64,000 nt of DNA from Bacilli bacterium (GTDB lineage Bacteria; Bacillota_I; Bacilli_A; RF39; UBA660), in NCBI GenBank assembly GCA_017541325.1, contig JAFXZI010000012.1, positions 124,001 to 188,000 of the forward strand, written 5' to 3'. Made by a program: the position numbers and the translations under genes. Under the pieces are notes generated by a model that searched no databases, was not told where the DNA came from, and was given only the letters and a program-made list of their open reading frames with translations. Shown here in pieces: positions 24,475-33,689 of this stretch (position 1 is its first letter; every line of letters starts with the position of its first letter).

Positions 24475-25710
24475 CTATCCCCCCAATTCCTTTAATTTTT
24501 CTTGTGTTAGTTTATACATTTCAACAGATAATGGTTTAGCATTATTTCCATTTGATAAATAATCAACCATTGCTTCAGCAAAAGTTTCTGCATATATTAC
24601 ATTTCCATTATCATCTTTTTGATTAGCATAACCACTTATTTCTATTCTAAGTTCTTCTTCTGTTTTAGGACTCAATCCTTGACTTATTAAACGTTCATTT
24701 ACATTTTTAGTTGCTCTTTCTACTAAATCTTTAGAAAAAGTATAATTAAAGAACGTATTATGAACATTTTGATAATCAGTAATATTATCTCCTACTAGAA
24801 TATTAGCATTATTCATTCTAATAGTAATATAATAGTCAAGCGCATGAGCTGTTTCATGTACTATAACATCTTCTGGTCTAGAATTATCCGGATGGAATTT
24901 AGCATTTAAATCCATTTGATAAGTTTTAGATAACAAATCATAATCATTAAATAGATTAACATTTAAATAAATTCTTCTTAAATAAGCATAATAATTATCA
25001 GATTGACCAATTACTTTGGTAGTAAAATCTGCATACACTCTAGCTTCTCTATTACCAACTAAATATGAATCTACTAACTTTTCTTTTACTGGATGTAATC
25101 TATAGAATTGTTGTAATCTATTAGATAGATTTTCCATATACTTAACATCAATTCCACATGTATATGAATATTTAAGATCTAACTCTTTATCTATTTTTTT
25201 ATTTAAATCTTCATATTTTTTATTATTACATGCTTTATTACCATCTTGTTCCTTTTGTTTTAAAACCGCTACTACTTGTTTAGTAAAAGCATCAATTGAT
25301 GGAGATGAATTAAATTCATAATCTCCAAAATATAATGGATCAAAATCATTTATAACAACTTCTTCTGGATCTTTACATATTTCTGCTTCTCTATTTTGAG
25401 AACAGTATTTTTCAATATCAGAAGTATCTACATATTCTTTTTTATTACTCATTAATATTATTAATAAGACTATAATTAATGCAATAATAACAATTATGGC
25501 ACAAGCAATAATTACTCCATTATTATTTGTATTCTTACTTGAAGTTTCTACTTTTAAATCTTCTTTTTTTAAATCTAGATTACCCGTTATATCTTTTAAA
25601 ATACCAATATTTATTTCTTTTGTCCTTTCATCAGGTGAAACTCTATATCCACACTTTGGACAAAACATAGCATTGTCATTTAAATTATTACCGCACTTAG
25701 GACAATACAT
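24475..25710 (-). CDS. Zinc-ribbon membrane metallopeptidase-like protein (HExxH)
   Basis: The 411-residue protein has a zinc ribbon (CPKCG at 3-7 and 17-21), a membrane segment (64-88) and a large outer domain. HETAHALD (285-292) is an HExxH zinc site and ETFAEA (375-380) supplies a likely third glutamate ligand 80-90 residues later, an arrangement seen in gluzincins of the anthrax-lethal-factor-like group. Cysteines in the outer domain (103, 112, 161, 185) could form disulphides. Start ATG with GAGGAG inside the preceding gene. It sits directly after the 400-residue gene (1-base gap). Substrate unknown. Confidence 0.72.
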   Translation of the reverse strand: MYCPKCGNNLNDNAMFCPKCGYRVSPDERTKEINIGILKDITGNLDLKKEDLKVETSSKNTNNNGVIIACAIIVIIALIIVLLIILMSNKKEYVDTSDIEKYCSQNREAEICKDPEEVVINDFDPLYFGDYEFNSSPSIDAFTKQVVAVLKQKEQDGNKACNNKKYEDLNKKIDKELDLKYSYTCGIDVKYMENLSNRLQQFYRLHPVKEKLVDSYLVGNREARVYADFTTKVIGQSDNYYAYLRRIYLNVNLFNDYDLLSKTYQMDLNAKFHPDNSRPEDVIVHETAHALDYYITIRMNNANILVGDNITDYQNVHNTFFNYTFSKDLVERATKNVNERLISQGLSPKTEEELRIEISGYANQKDDNGNVIYAETFAEAMVDYLSNGNNAKPLSVEMYKLTQEKLKELGG

Positions 25711-25711
25711 T

Positions 25712-26878
25712 TTAGTACTCCTCTATTTTAAAGTTTAGATAGTCTTCTAGATTTTTTTCAGTTATTGGTATTTTTTTATTACTCATATATACTTTTACAT
25801 AATCGTTTTTTCCAATTTCAACAAAAGCATATAAAGTATAATATGTATTTAAATATTCATTTTTATCTTTATCATATAAATCATAACTTGTTATAAAATA
25901 ATATAAATTATGATTATTATAATTCTTAAATTTAACATCTGTTGATTTTGCGTTTTTATAATTTTCTCCTAATGGAGAAGTATTAGATTTATATGAGTTA
26001 GCACGTTCTTTTATAGAGTCACTAGTTCCTTCTATAGATAATGATACATATTGACTTTCATTAATATCTTCTTTTGAAAAAACAACTGTATTTATATCTG
26101 AGTCAACACTTGCTTCTTCAGGGATTTCACTTGGTACTTTATATTTTAATTTATATCCATGTTCATATGAATTATTCTTATTTTGTTTGATAGATCCAAC
26201 TATATAATTTCCTTCTTCTTTAGAATGAACAAATTCAGCTTTATTTTCTTCTATTTTCATAGATTTAATTATTTTCGCAATAGCATTAGAACTAATTGCT
26301 TTATCGTTTGAAACAAAGGAAATAGTAAGAGTATTATTTCCATCCTTAAATGGTATTGCAATATACCATTCATCTCTTAGTGTTTTAGAATTATCTAAAA
26401 TACCAACAGAATAATATGTTGCATCAAAATAATAATATGTTATATCTCCATATTTCATTTCTTTTATATCTGAATATATAAAATCTGTATAACGCTTATC
26501 TTCACTTAATGAAACTAAATATGTCTTTTTAGAATTTAAAAATGCTTTTGGTTTTTCAGATACTATAAAAGCATTAAATTTAAGTGTTCTATCTTCGCTT
26601 AATAATTGTTTTGCTCTATAAGATAAGATATATTCATTTACGCATTTTGGATAGGCGAAAGATATTTTAGTATAGTCATTTAATTGTAGATATGTATCGA
26701 TCATTTCATCATCACAATAAGTTTTTACGCCCCTAGCATCAGCTCTTACTATTGATGGATTTTCAGTTTCATTTTTCTTCTTATCAAGAGTACTATTTCC
26801 CGTAACTTGAATAAATACTCCTCCACCAATTAGTAAACCACCTAATAATATAATAATTAAGCCAATTATCTTCTTCAC
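25712..26878 (-). CDS. Membrane-anchored extracytoplasmic protein, first gene of the cluster
   Basis: A GTG start at 26878 gives the short basic start KKIIG and a hydrophobic anchor (about 4-25), like its neighbours' MKKK starts; AGGGTG (26888-26893) lies about 9 bases upstream. An upstream TTG would add 12 residues that overlap the promoter. The outer part of about 360 residues shows two units with strand-rich patterns, possibly the same domain as in the neighbours in tandem. Two cysteines (about 55 and 79) may be bonded. It is transcribed from the promoter at 26903-26931 and leads the whole cluster. Function unknown. Confidence 0.62.
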   Translation of the reverse strand: MKKIIGLIIILLGGLLIGGGVFIQVTGNSTLDKKKNETENPSIVRADARGVKTYCDDEMIDTYLQLNDYTKISFAYPKCVNEYILSYRAKQLLSEDRTLKFNAFIVSEKPKAFLNSKKTYLVSLSEDKRYTDFIYSDIKEMKYGDITYYYFDATYYSVGILDNSKTLRDEWYIAIPFKDGNNTLTISFVSNDKAISSNAIAKIIKSMKIEENKAEFVHSKEEGNYIVGSIKQNKNNSYEHGYKLKYKVPSEIPEEASVDSDINTVVFSKEDINESQYVSLSIEGTSDSIKERANSYKSNTSPLGENYKNAKSTDVKFKNYNNHNLYYFITSYDLYDKDKNEYLNTYYTLYAFVEIGKNDYVKVYMSNKKIPITEKNLEDYLNFKIEEY

Positions 26879-26902
26879 ACTATCACGCACCCTACTATAA
26901 AA

Positions 26903-26931
26903 AGTATATAACAATTATTGTAATTTAACAA
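26903..26931 (-). promoter_or_regulatory. Promoter of the zinc-ribbon membrane cluster
   Basis: TTGTTA (26926-26931) and TATACT (26903-26908) with a 17-base spacer on the minus strand. An inverted ACAATT/AATTGT pair overlaps the -35 region. Confidence 0.55.
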
Positions 26932-26961
26932 TTGTTTTTAGTATGTATTTCATAATTAAAG

Positions 26962-26990
26962 TTGATTTTTAAGTGTTTTTTTGTTAAAAT
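26962..26990 (+). promoter_or_regulatory. Promoter of rpsT
   Basis: TTGATT (26962-26967), 17-base spacer and TAAAAT (26985-26990), placed about 25 bases before the ribosome site of rpsT. Divergent from the cluster promoter. Confidence 0.7.
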
Positions 26991-27020
26991 CATTATTAGT
27001 TGAAGAAACGAGGTGAAAAA

Positions 27021-27284
27021 ATGCCAAATATTAAAAGTGCTAAAAAAAGAGTTATCACAAATAAAAAGAAATCAGTAGGTAACAATACAGTTGAAACAAG
27101 TAGAAAAACTGCTATTAAAAAATTTGAAAAACTAGTTAAAGCAGGAGATAAAGAAAACGCAAAAGTTGCATTAAATGTTGCTATTCAAAGAATTGATAAA
27201 TCTGCAAAAGTTGGATTAATTCATGCTAATAAAGCAGCTAGATTAAAATCAAGATTAACAAAATCATTAAATACTATGGAGTAA
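27021..27284 (+). CDS. rpsT: Small ribosomal subunit protein bS20
   Basis: The 87-residue, Lys/Arg-rich helical protein reads MPNIKSAKKRV at its start and ANKAARLKSRL near its end, both hallmarks of S20, which binds 16S rRNA in the 30S subunit. The start is ATG 27021, six bases after GAGGTG (27010-27014 region); an upstream in-frame TTG is not supported. It has its own promoter and a terminator immediately after its stop, so it is monocistronic, as is usual for rpsT. Confidence 0.97.
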   Translation: MPNIKSAKKRVITNKKKSVGNNTVETSRKTAIKKFEKLVKAGDKENAKVALNVAIQRIDKSAKVGLIHANKAARLKSRLTKSLNTME

Positions 27285-27303
27285 TACAATTACTCTTTTT
27301 TTT
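27279..27303 (+). terminator. Terminator of rpsT
   Basis: GAGTAA (27279-27284, containing the stop) pairs with TTACTC (27290-27295), followed by eight T residues. Confidence 0.88.
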
Positions 27304-27342
27304 ATTTCTAAAATAGTATAGAATTAATTATAGGTGAATATA

Positions 27343-28248
27343 ATGAAGAAGTTTTTTATTAAAGCATTTATATGCCTCATTATATTAGGTGTTTGTTATT
27401 ATTATCGAGATAATATAGTAAAACTTGTTTATGATAGTCTAACTGATAATATTAAAATAAGTGAATTAAAACCAAACGAGTATTATCGTAAGGTAGATTA
27501 TCAATATGTACAAATAACTAATGATTTTGAAGCTAAAAACTATCAGCATTTATTAAATATTTACTACACTATCGTAAGTAGTGGTGCTCGTGAATTTACT
27601 TTTAAATGTGGTTATGATAATTGTTTAAAAGACGTTGACTATATATCTAATAACCAACAAATATTATCAAATATAAATTCCTTTGTTCATCCATATAATA
27701 GTTTTTCTTCAATAGAAACAAAATATAATACTGTTGGCCAAGTAGATGTTATTGTTAATAAATTATATACAAAAAGTGATATCAAAAAAATAAATGAAAA
27801 AATTGAATATATTAATAAGACATATGTTAAAAATGAAACTAATAAAATAACTATTATAAGAATAATACATGACTATATAATAAATACTACTAAATATGAT
27901 TCAGATAGAAGTGACTTACAAATAGTTAATTATAAATCTAATATTGCATATGGTCCACTTATTGAAGGTTATGGATTATGTGGTGGATATACTGATGCAA
28001 TGGCTCTATTCTTAGATTATTTCAATATTCCAAATTATAAAGTTATAAGTGAAAATCATGTATGGAATGTAGTTAATTTAAATAATAAATGGTACCATCT
28101 AGATCTTACTTGGGATGATCCTGTAGCACCTTCTGGTAAAAATGTTTTGGAACACACATTCTTCTTAATAACAACACAAAAATTAGATGAATTTGAAAAA
28201 CAACAACATATATATGATAAAAAAGTATTTGTAGAAGTTGCAAATTAA
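27343..28248 (+). CDS. Membrane-anchored transglutaminase-like protein
   Basis: The 301-residue protein has an N-terminal hydrophobic segment (about 4-22), so the domain lies outside the membrane. The C-terminal half carries the transglutaminase-like triad in order: EGYGLCGGYTDAM with the Cys, SENHVWNVV with the His and HLDLTWDDP with the Asp. This layout is typical of bacterial transglutaminase-core proteins acting on peptides or the cell surface. The start is ATG 27343; AGGTG (27332-27336) is 6 bases upstream and overlaps the earlier GTG. It converges with the AI-2E-type gene at a shared terminator. Confidence 0.82.
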   Translation: MKKFFIKAFICLIILGVCYYYRDNIVKLVYDSLTDNIKISELKPNEYYRKVDYQYVQITNDFEAKNYQHLLNIYYTIVSSGAREFTFKCGYDNCLKDVDYISNNQQILSNINSFVHPYNSFSSIETKYNTVGQVDVIVNKLYTKSDIKKINEKIEYINKTYVKNETNKITIIRIIHDYIINTTKYDSDRSDLQIVNYKSNIAYGPLIEGYGLCGGYTDAMALFLDYFNIPNYKVISENHVWNVVNLNNKWYHLDLTWDDPVAPSGKNVLEHTFFLITTQKLDEFEKQQHIYDKKVFVEVAN

Positions 28249-28275
28249 AAAGAGAAGTTAATCTTCTCTTTTTTT
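28246..28275. terminator. Bidirectional terminator between convergent genes
   Basis: AAAAAGAGAAG (28247-28257) pairs with CTTCTCTTTTT (28263-28273), with T-runs on both strands. It serves the transglutaminase-like gene and the AI-2E family gene. Confidence 0.87.
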
Positions 28276-29337
28276 ATTCTTCTCTTTTTCTTTTCTTTCC
28301 CTATACTTTATTAAATTTTCTTCTTTAATAAACTTATATACACAACTTACTACCAAGAATGTAGGTAAAGCAATTAATATTCCAAAGATATTAAACAATC
28401 CACCCATTACTACTACTGCAAATATTGACCATAAAGGTTTAACATTATTTGTTTTACCATATACATGTGGTGAAATAAAGTATCCATCAATATTAGGGAA
28501 TATCAAACAAATAATCAATGTTGCAATAAATAGTTTTGTAGATATTACACTAGCAAGTATTACAGCAATAATATTAGTAATCCATCCACCAAAATATGGT
28601 ATTACTGTTGTAAAAGATGCAAGAAGTCCAAGTAATAACCAGTTTGGATGTCCTACTAACCAGAATAAGAATGAGTATTCAAAGAATTGAATAACCATAA
28701 ATATTGTTAATCCTTCTAAGTAATGTCCTAATTCATTATCAATGTCTTTTAATAATTTAAATGCTTTTTTATTTCTTACTAATAAATATTCTTTAAGTGT
28801 CTTTCTAATATGATCCATATCAATTAAGAAATATATTGTTACTACTGTTACAATAATTATTTTACCTAATAGATTAGCTGTATGAGATACAAATGATACA
28901 AAACCAGTTTGAATATAATTACCAAACCAACTAATCATACCATTTAAGAATTCATTTATTTCTGACTGATATGGAGTAATATCTATATCAAATTTACTAG
29001 ACAAATCCCCAATAATAGTTTTAGTATTTTCTGTTAAATTAAGTAACTGTTCATATATTAAAGGTACTGTTAATCCAACTAATCCTACTATAACTCCGAG
29101 AACTCCTAATACTACAATTAAAACAGATAATTTTTTATTAACTCCTTTTCTTTGTAACAATCTAACTAACGGAGAAAAGGCATATGCTATTATGAACGCT
29201 AAAATATAAGGAAATACTAGATTAAAAATTCTTACTAAAAGTGAGAACCAATAATCAATAGTAGCAACACCTATATACATGATTCCACATAATATTAAAA
29301 TATTTAATAATTTATAATTTACTCTATTCTTAAACAT
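28258..29337 (-). CDS. AI-2E family membrane transporter/permease
   Basis: A 359-residue polytopic protein with the family's spacing: two early hydrophobic segments, one after about residue 70, a long soluble stretch (about 100-150), and a C-terminal group of four or five spans including PYFGGWITNI and ISPHVYGKT. The last motif resembles the conserved P.v.gk...l.p of AI-2E/PerM proteins. Reported roles range from autoinducer-2 export to Na+/H+ antiport, so the substrate is open. A basic tail ends the protein. Four bases downstream of dtd, so probably part of the comN-relA-dtd transcript. Confidence 0.85.
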   Translation of the reverse strand: MFKNRVNYKLLNILILCGIMYIGVATIDYWFSLLVRIFNLVFPYILAFIIAYAFSPLVRLLQRKGVNKKLSVLIVVLGVLGVIVGLVGLTVPLIYEQLLNLTENTKTIIGDLSSKFDIDITPYQSEINEFLNGMISWFGNYIQTGFVSFVSHTANLLGKIIIVTVVTIYFLIDMDHIRKTLKEYLLVRNKKAFKLLKDIDNELGHYLEGLTIFMVIQFFEYSFLFWLVGHPNWLLLGLLASFTTVIPYFGGWITNIIAVILASVISTKLFIATLIICLIFPNIDGYFISPHVYGKTNNVKPLWSIFAVVVMGGLFNIFGILIALPTFLVVSCVYKFIKEENLIKYRERKEKEKNKKRED

Positions 29338-29341
29338 ATAA

Positions 29342-29779
29342 TCATTCCTTTTCTAAAAGAATTGTAATTGGTCCATCATTTATTAAACTTATTTCCATTT
29401 CTGCACCAAATATACCAGTTTCAACTTTTATTAATTTACTAAGTTCTTGATTAAAATAATCATATAAAACCGTTGCTTTATCTCCACTTAAAGCTTTTAT
29501 ATAACTTGGTCTATTTCCTTTAGTAGCATCTCCATATAAAGTAAATTGTGATATTGATAAAATCTGACTATCTTCTCTATTAATACTTTTATTCATAACT
29601 CCATTTTCATCATCGAATATTCTTAGATTAATAATTTTATTAATCATATATTTAATAGTATCTTCATTATCTCCTTCAGTAAAACCTACTAAAAGAACCA
29701 TTCCTTTATCTATTTTACCAGTAATTTTTCCATCAACCTTACACGAGGCTTCTTTACTTCTTTGTACGACAACTCTCAT
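29342..29779 (-). CDS. dtd: D-aminoacyl-tRNA deacylase
   Basis: The 145-residue protein opens with MRVVVQRSKEASCKVDG and contains SISQFTLYGD (residues 78-87) and NDGPITILL near the end. These are the conserved motifs of DTD, including the Gly-cisPro loop (here GP within NDGPIT) that excludes L-amino acids. It frees tRNAs from D-amino acids and glycine mischarging, as a homodimer. Its ATG overlaps the relA stop codon (ATGA), a pairing also found in other Bacillota. Confidence 0.95.
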   Translation of the reverse strand: MRVVVQRSKEASCKVDGKITGKIDKGMVLLVGFTEGDNEDTIKYMINKIINLRIFDDENGVMNKSINREDSQILSISQFTLYGDATKGNRPSYIKALSGDKATVLYDYFNQELSKLIKVETGIFGAEMEISLINDGPITILLEKE

Positions 29780-31929
29780 CTTATGATTCGCACCACCTTT
29801 TCAATATATGATAAATTTTCTAAATCTCTAATGTAAGTATTTAAATGTTCTAAATCTCTTACATATATATCTAAATCATAAATAGTAATATCACCTTTAC
29901 GATTAGTTCTAAAACTTTCAAAACTTATATTCATAGATTGGGCTTTTTTCATAATATCAAGAAGGGCATTTTCATTTTTAGATTCATTACAATATACAAA
30001 TATAGATGTAATAAATTTATTAGTAGTTTTTTCATCATTCCATTCTACATTGACCATTCTATTGTCTAAAAATTCTAGATTATGACAACATTTTCTATGT
30101 ACACTAATACCATTTCCACGAGTAATATATCCAACTATCTCATCTCCTGGAACCGGATTACAGCAGTTAGCTAGATTAACTTTAACCTTATCAATACCTG
30201 CTACTATTACATCTCCTTCTGTATGTTTAGGTACTTCTTTGAATTTAATATCTTCTAAATCTTCTTCTTTTTTAAATAATAAATTAATTACATAAGTAGA
30301 TGAAAATTTATTATTACCTATATTTAAATATAAATCATCTAAGTCTATTATTTTAGCTTCTTTAATAAGAATCTTCATATTTTCATCAGTAAAAAAATCA
30401 TTAAATGCTATTTTTTTCTTACGAAGTTCTTTTTCTAAATCATTTTTTCCTCTTTCAATATAATTCTCTTTTTCACTTTTAGAGAAAAATGCACGAATCT
30501 TATTTTTAGCACGAGTTGATTTAGCTATATTTAACCATTCTTTAGATGGTCCTTGTGAATTTTTATTAGTAATAATTTTAACTATATCATTATCTTGTAA
30601 TTCATAATCAAGTGGTACAATACTATCATTAACTATTGCACCAGTCATAGTATTACCTACACCACTGTGAACAAAATATGCAAAATCTATTGGAGTAGAC
30701 CCTTTAGGTAATTCAAATATATCTCCTTTTGGAGTAAAAACATAAATATTATTATTTAATATTTCATCTTTAACACTATTAACAAACTCTTCACTACTCA
30801 TTCTATCTTCATTTAAATCAATTATTGATTTAAAGAATTGAAGTTTAGCTTCTGTTGAATTAGCATTTCCTTTTGTTAAATCTTTATGTTCTTTATAAGC
30901 CCAATGAGAAGCAACTCCATTTTCTGCTATTTCATCCATGTCATGAGTACGAATTTGGATTTCAAATAAATATCCATCTATTCCAAAAACAGTTGTATGT
31001 AATGATTGATATCCATTTGTCTTAGGCATTGCTATATAATCTTTAAAACGTTTTGGAATGGGTTTATATTTAGCATGAATCATTCCAATTATAGAATAAC
31101 ATTCAGGAATAGTATCAACTAGTATTCTTATTGCTAGAAGGTCATATATATCACTAAATTTACGTCCTTTTTCTAGCTTTTTATAAATACTATATATACT
31201 TTTACTACGTCCTTTTATTTCATGTTTAATACCATTATCATTAAGTAGTTTAGAAACACTTAAAAGCATATCATTTACTACTTTATCACGTTCCATCTTT
31301 GTATTATTAAGTTTATCTGCGATGTCATAGAAAACATCTGGTTTTAAATATCTAAGACATAAATCTTCTAATTCTGATTTTATTTTATGAATACCTAAAT
31401 GATGAGCAATAGGTGCAAGAATCTCTAAAGTTTCACTAGCAATTTTCTTTTGTTTTTCTTCGCTTTTTGCCCAAAGAGTTCTCATATTATGAAGTCTATC
31501 TGCAAGTTTAATAATTATTACTCTTACATCTTCACTCATACCAACAATTATCTTTTTGTAGTACTCAATTAAAGCTTCGTTTTCAGTAGAAAAATGAATT
31601 TTACTAATCTTAGTAACACCATATACTAAATTAGCTATCTCTTCTCCAAAATTCTCTTCTAATTCCTCTTTTGTTACTCCAGTATCTTCTATAACATCAT
31701 GTAATAATCCTGCACATATTGTTTCAGCATCAGCATATACAGTTGTTAGAATAACTGCAGTTGCAAGTGGATGATAAATATATGGTTCTCCACTTTCTCT
31801 AAACTGACCTAAGTGATGTTCTTCACCAAATTTATAACAGTCTCTAATTAAAGGTAATTTATCAGCAGTAATATAAGTACTAGCTTTATCTATTAAATCA
31901 TCTATTGTATATAATCTTTTATTACTCAT
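29776..31929 (-). CDS. relA: Bifunctional (p)ppGpp synthetase/hydrolase (RelA/SpoT family)
   Basis: The 717-residue enzyme has all domains in order: HD hydrolase (about 45-150) with HPLATA and GLLHDVIEDT, synthetase (about 235-345) with FSDIYDLLAIRI, IAMPKTNGYQSLHTT, a TGS domain (about 395-455) with VFTPKGDIFELPKG, a zinc-finger-like CC region (ANCCNPVPGDEI, and HRKCCHN), and a C-terminal ACT domain. Intact HD residues mean it should both make and degrade (p)ppGpp, as usual for the single long RSH of Bacillota. Strong AGGAGGTG ribosome site. The TGA stop overlaps the dtd start. Confidence 0.96.
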   Translation of the reverse strand: MSNKRLYTIDDLIDKASTYITADKLPLIRDCYKFGEEHHLGQFRESGEPYIYHPLATAVILTTVYADAETICAGLLHDVIEDTGVTKEELEENFGEEIANLVYGVTKISKIHFSTENEALIEYYKKIIVGMSEDVRVIIIKLADRLHNMRTLWAKSEEKQKKIASETLEILAPIAHHLGIHKIKSELEDLCLRYLKPDVFYDIADKLNNTKMERDKVVNDMLLSVSKLLNDNGIKHEIKGRSKSIYSIYKKLEKGRKFSDIYDLLAIRILVDTIPECYSIIGMIHAKYKPIPKRFKDYIAMPKTNGYQSLHTTVFGIDGYLFEIQIRTHDMDEIAENGVASHWAYKEHKDLTKGNANSTEAKLQFFKSIIDLNEDRMSSEEFVNSVKDEILNNNIYVFTPKGDIFELPKGSTPIDFAYFVHSGVGNTMTGAIVNDSIVPLDYELQDNDIVKIITNKNSQGPSKEWLNIAKSTRAKNKIRAFFSKSEKENYIERGKNDLEKELRKKKIAFNDFFTDENMKILIKEAKIIDLDDLYLNIGNNKFSSTYVINLLFKKEEDLEDIKFKEVPKHTEGDVIVAGIDKVKVNLANCCNPVPGDEIVGYITRGNGISVHRKCCHNLEFLDNRMVNVEWNDEKTTNKFITSIFVYCNESKNENALLDIMKKAQSMNISFESFRTNRKGDITIYDLDIYVRDLEHLNTYIRDLENLSYIEKVVRIIR

Positions 31930-31940
31930 AAAATCACCTC

Positions 31941-32228
31941 CTATATAATATCAAGTTCTTCTTCTATTATCTCTTTATCTTGATCTTTAATATCTTTTTT
32001 TACATATTCATCAATTTTTTTGTTTTCTATATTTAAAATATCATCTACAACATCAGATAAAACTAAATCTTTTGCATTTCTCCACTTATATTGAATTAAA
32101 TAATTCCATATATCTGCTAGTTTAATATAATCATAATCTTTATGTATTTCTTTATATTTAACTTTTAATGCAGGTTTAACACGATTATATAATTCAATAG
32201 CACTGTTAAACTCTATATCTTTTGCCAT
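31941..32228 (-). CDS. comN: ComN-like post-transcriptional regulator
   Basis: A 95-residue acidic, helical protein. Residues about 17-70 fit the ComN (post-transcriptional regulator) family: PALKVKYKEI, LADIWNYLIQYKWR and LSDVVDDILNIE match its core. In Bacillus ComN affects expression of the comE operon; a competence role here is not shown, as no com genes are present. It lies 11 bases upstream of relA. The same neighbours (comN near relA and dtd) occur in Bacillus, with secDF, recJ and apt between, all missing here. Confidence 0.75.
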   Translation of the reverse strand: MAKDIEFNSAIELYNRVKPALKVKYKEIHKDYDYIKLADIWNYLIQYKWRNAKDLVLSDVVDDILNIENKKIDEYVKKDIKDQDKEIIEEELDII

Positions 32229-32243
32229 AGAATCAACCTCTTT

Positions 32244-33548
32244 CTATTTTTTTACTATTCTTTCAAATTCGTTCTCAATTTCATATATATTTGTACAACT
32301 CATAAAACAAATAACACCGTTATCATGTTTTAATAATTTATCTGCATCTTTTACAGATATTTTTTCTGCACCTTTAATTCTTTTAATTAATGTATCACTT
32401 GATACTCCAGGATATTCTTCTTGTTTTTCACGATCACAATAAATATCCATTACATATGCTTTATCAGCTAGACTAAGAGCATCAACAAATTCATCCATTA
32501 AAGCTTCTGTTCTTGAATAAGTATTAGGTAAGAATACTGCTACTATTTCTTTATCTGGGTATTTTTGTTTAGCTGCTTTTATAGTTACAGCTATTTCAGT
32601 TGGATGATGTGCATAATCATCTATTGTAATATATTTACCTATTTTTTTAATTTTAAATCTTCTTTTAGCACCAGTAAACTTAGCAATATTTTTCTTTATA
32701 TCACTTAAACTAATACCATAGTAATTTGCTACTATAATAGCACTTAAAGCATTTTGAATCATATGATTTCCATATAATTTTAGATTAAATGTACCAAATT
32801 TCTTCCCATCTATATAACATTCAAATTTAGATCCTTTATCAGTTAATGAAACATTTTTAGCAACAACATCATTATTATCATTTAATCCATAATAAATAAC
32901 TTTTTTATCAAATTTAATATCACGCACATTTTTATCATCACCATTAGCAATAATAAGATCAGCTTTATTAGCAAATTGTCTAAATGTATCCTTTATTTCT
33001 TCTATTCCTCCAGGATAGCATTCAGTATGATCAAGTTCTATATTAGTAATAATTGCAACAGTTGGATGATATGCAAGAAGATGTTTATTGAATTCATCAC
33101 TTTCAATTACAAAATACTCGTTAGTCTTAGTAGCATGTCCTGTACCATCTCCAACAAAATAATTACATCCAACAGTATTATTGAATATTTCACTAATCAT
33201 TAAACTAGTTGTTGTCTTTCCATGAGTACCAGATACACCAATTGTTTTAAAAAGTGCTGTAATATCTCCCATAACATCTTTATACTCTTTTAAAGTTAAT
33301 CCTAAATCTTTTACTCTTTTTATTTCAGGATGATCCATTTTAAACGCTTTTGAATAAGTTACGATTGTATCTTTATCTATATCATGAGCACCATAAAATA
33401 TCTTTATTCCTCTTTTTTCTAAACCATCCATTGTATATTTATATCCTTTAGCGTCATCATAACCAGTAACAGTATGTCCCATATCACTAAGTATATTAGC
33501 TAAAGAACTCATTCCTGACCCCTTAATACCTATACAATAATACTTCAT
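32244..33548 (-). CDS. murC: UDP-N-acetylmuramate--L-alanine ligase MurC
   Basis: The 434-residue ligase has GIKGSGMSSLA (7-17) for the UDP-sugar domain, ATP-binding GVSGTHGKTTTS (about 102-113), and the Mur ligase signatures EIDHTE-like IELDHTECYPG and YAHHPTEI near 300-310. It adds L-Ala to UDP-MurNAc, the first step of the peptide stem, so this organism makes a peptidoglycan wall. The start is ATG 33548 behind AGGAGTG; an earlier GTG overlaps the ribosome site. It is separate from the other mur genes at 36-38 kb. Confidence 0.96.
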   Translation of the reverse strand: MKYYCIGIKGSGMSSLANILSDMGHTVTGYDDAKGYKYTMDGLEKRGIKIFYGAHDIDKDTIVTYSKAFKMDHPEIKRVKDLGLTLKEYKDVMGDITALFKTIGVSGTHGKTTTSLMISEIFNNTVGCNYFVGDGTGHATKTNEYFVIESDEFNKHLLAYHPTVAIITNIELDHTECYPGGIEEIKDTFRQFANKADLIIANGDDKNVRDIKFDKKVIYYGLNDNNDVVAKNVSLTDKGSKFECYIDGKKFGTFNLKLYGNHMIQNALSAIIVANYYGISLSDIKKNIAKFTGAKRRFKIKKIGKYITIDDYAHHPTEIAVTIKAAKQKYPDKEIVAVFLPNTYSRTEALMDEFVDALSLADKAYVMDIYCDREKQEEYPGVSSDTLIKRIKGAEKISVKDADKLLKHDNGVICFMSCTNIYEIENEFERIVKK

Positions 33549-33576
33549 GTAATCACTCCTATTCACCTATATAACA

Positions 33577-33606
33577 ATTATATCATTTTATTAATTAGAT
33601 TTACAC
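33577..33606 (-). promoter_or_regulatory. Probable promoter of the murC-comN-relA-dtd run
   Basis: TATAAT (33577-33582) with TGTAAA (33601-33606) at 18-base spacing on the minus strand, about 25 bases before the murC ribosome site. Confidence 0.5.
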
Positions 33607-33634
33607 TTTTTTTATTAATACGAAGATATTAAAT

Positions 33635-33662
33635 TGACATGAATTATCTTTTTTTTATAAAA
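33635..33662 (+). promoter_or_regulatory. Promoter of the CPBP protease/phosphoesterase pair
   Basis: TTGACA (33635-33640) and TATAAA (33657-33662) with a 16-base spacer on the plus strand, about 28 bases before the start codon. Confidence 0.7.
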
Positions 33663-33689
33663 TTATTTTAGAATAGGAATGATGAGAAA

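Noticed and set aside
24475-25710. Type of zinc ribbon indicating a DNA-binding role
   Set aside because: The ribbon is a generic four-cysteine type in front of a membrane segment; no DNA-binding region is visible.
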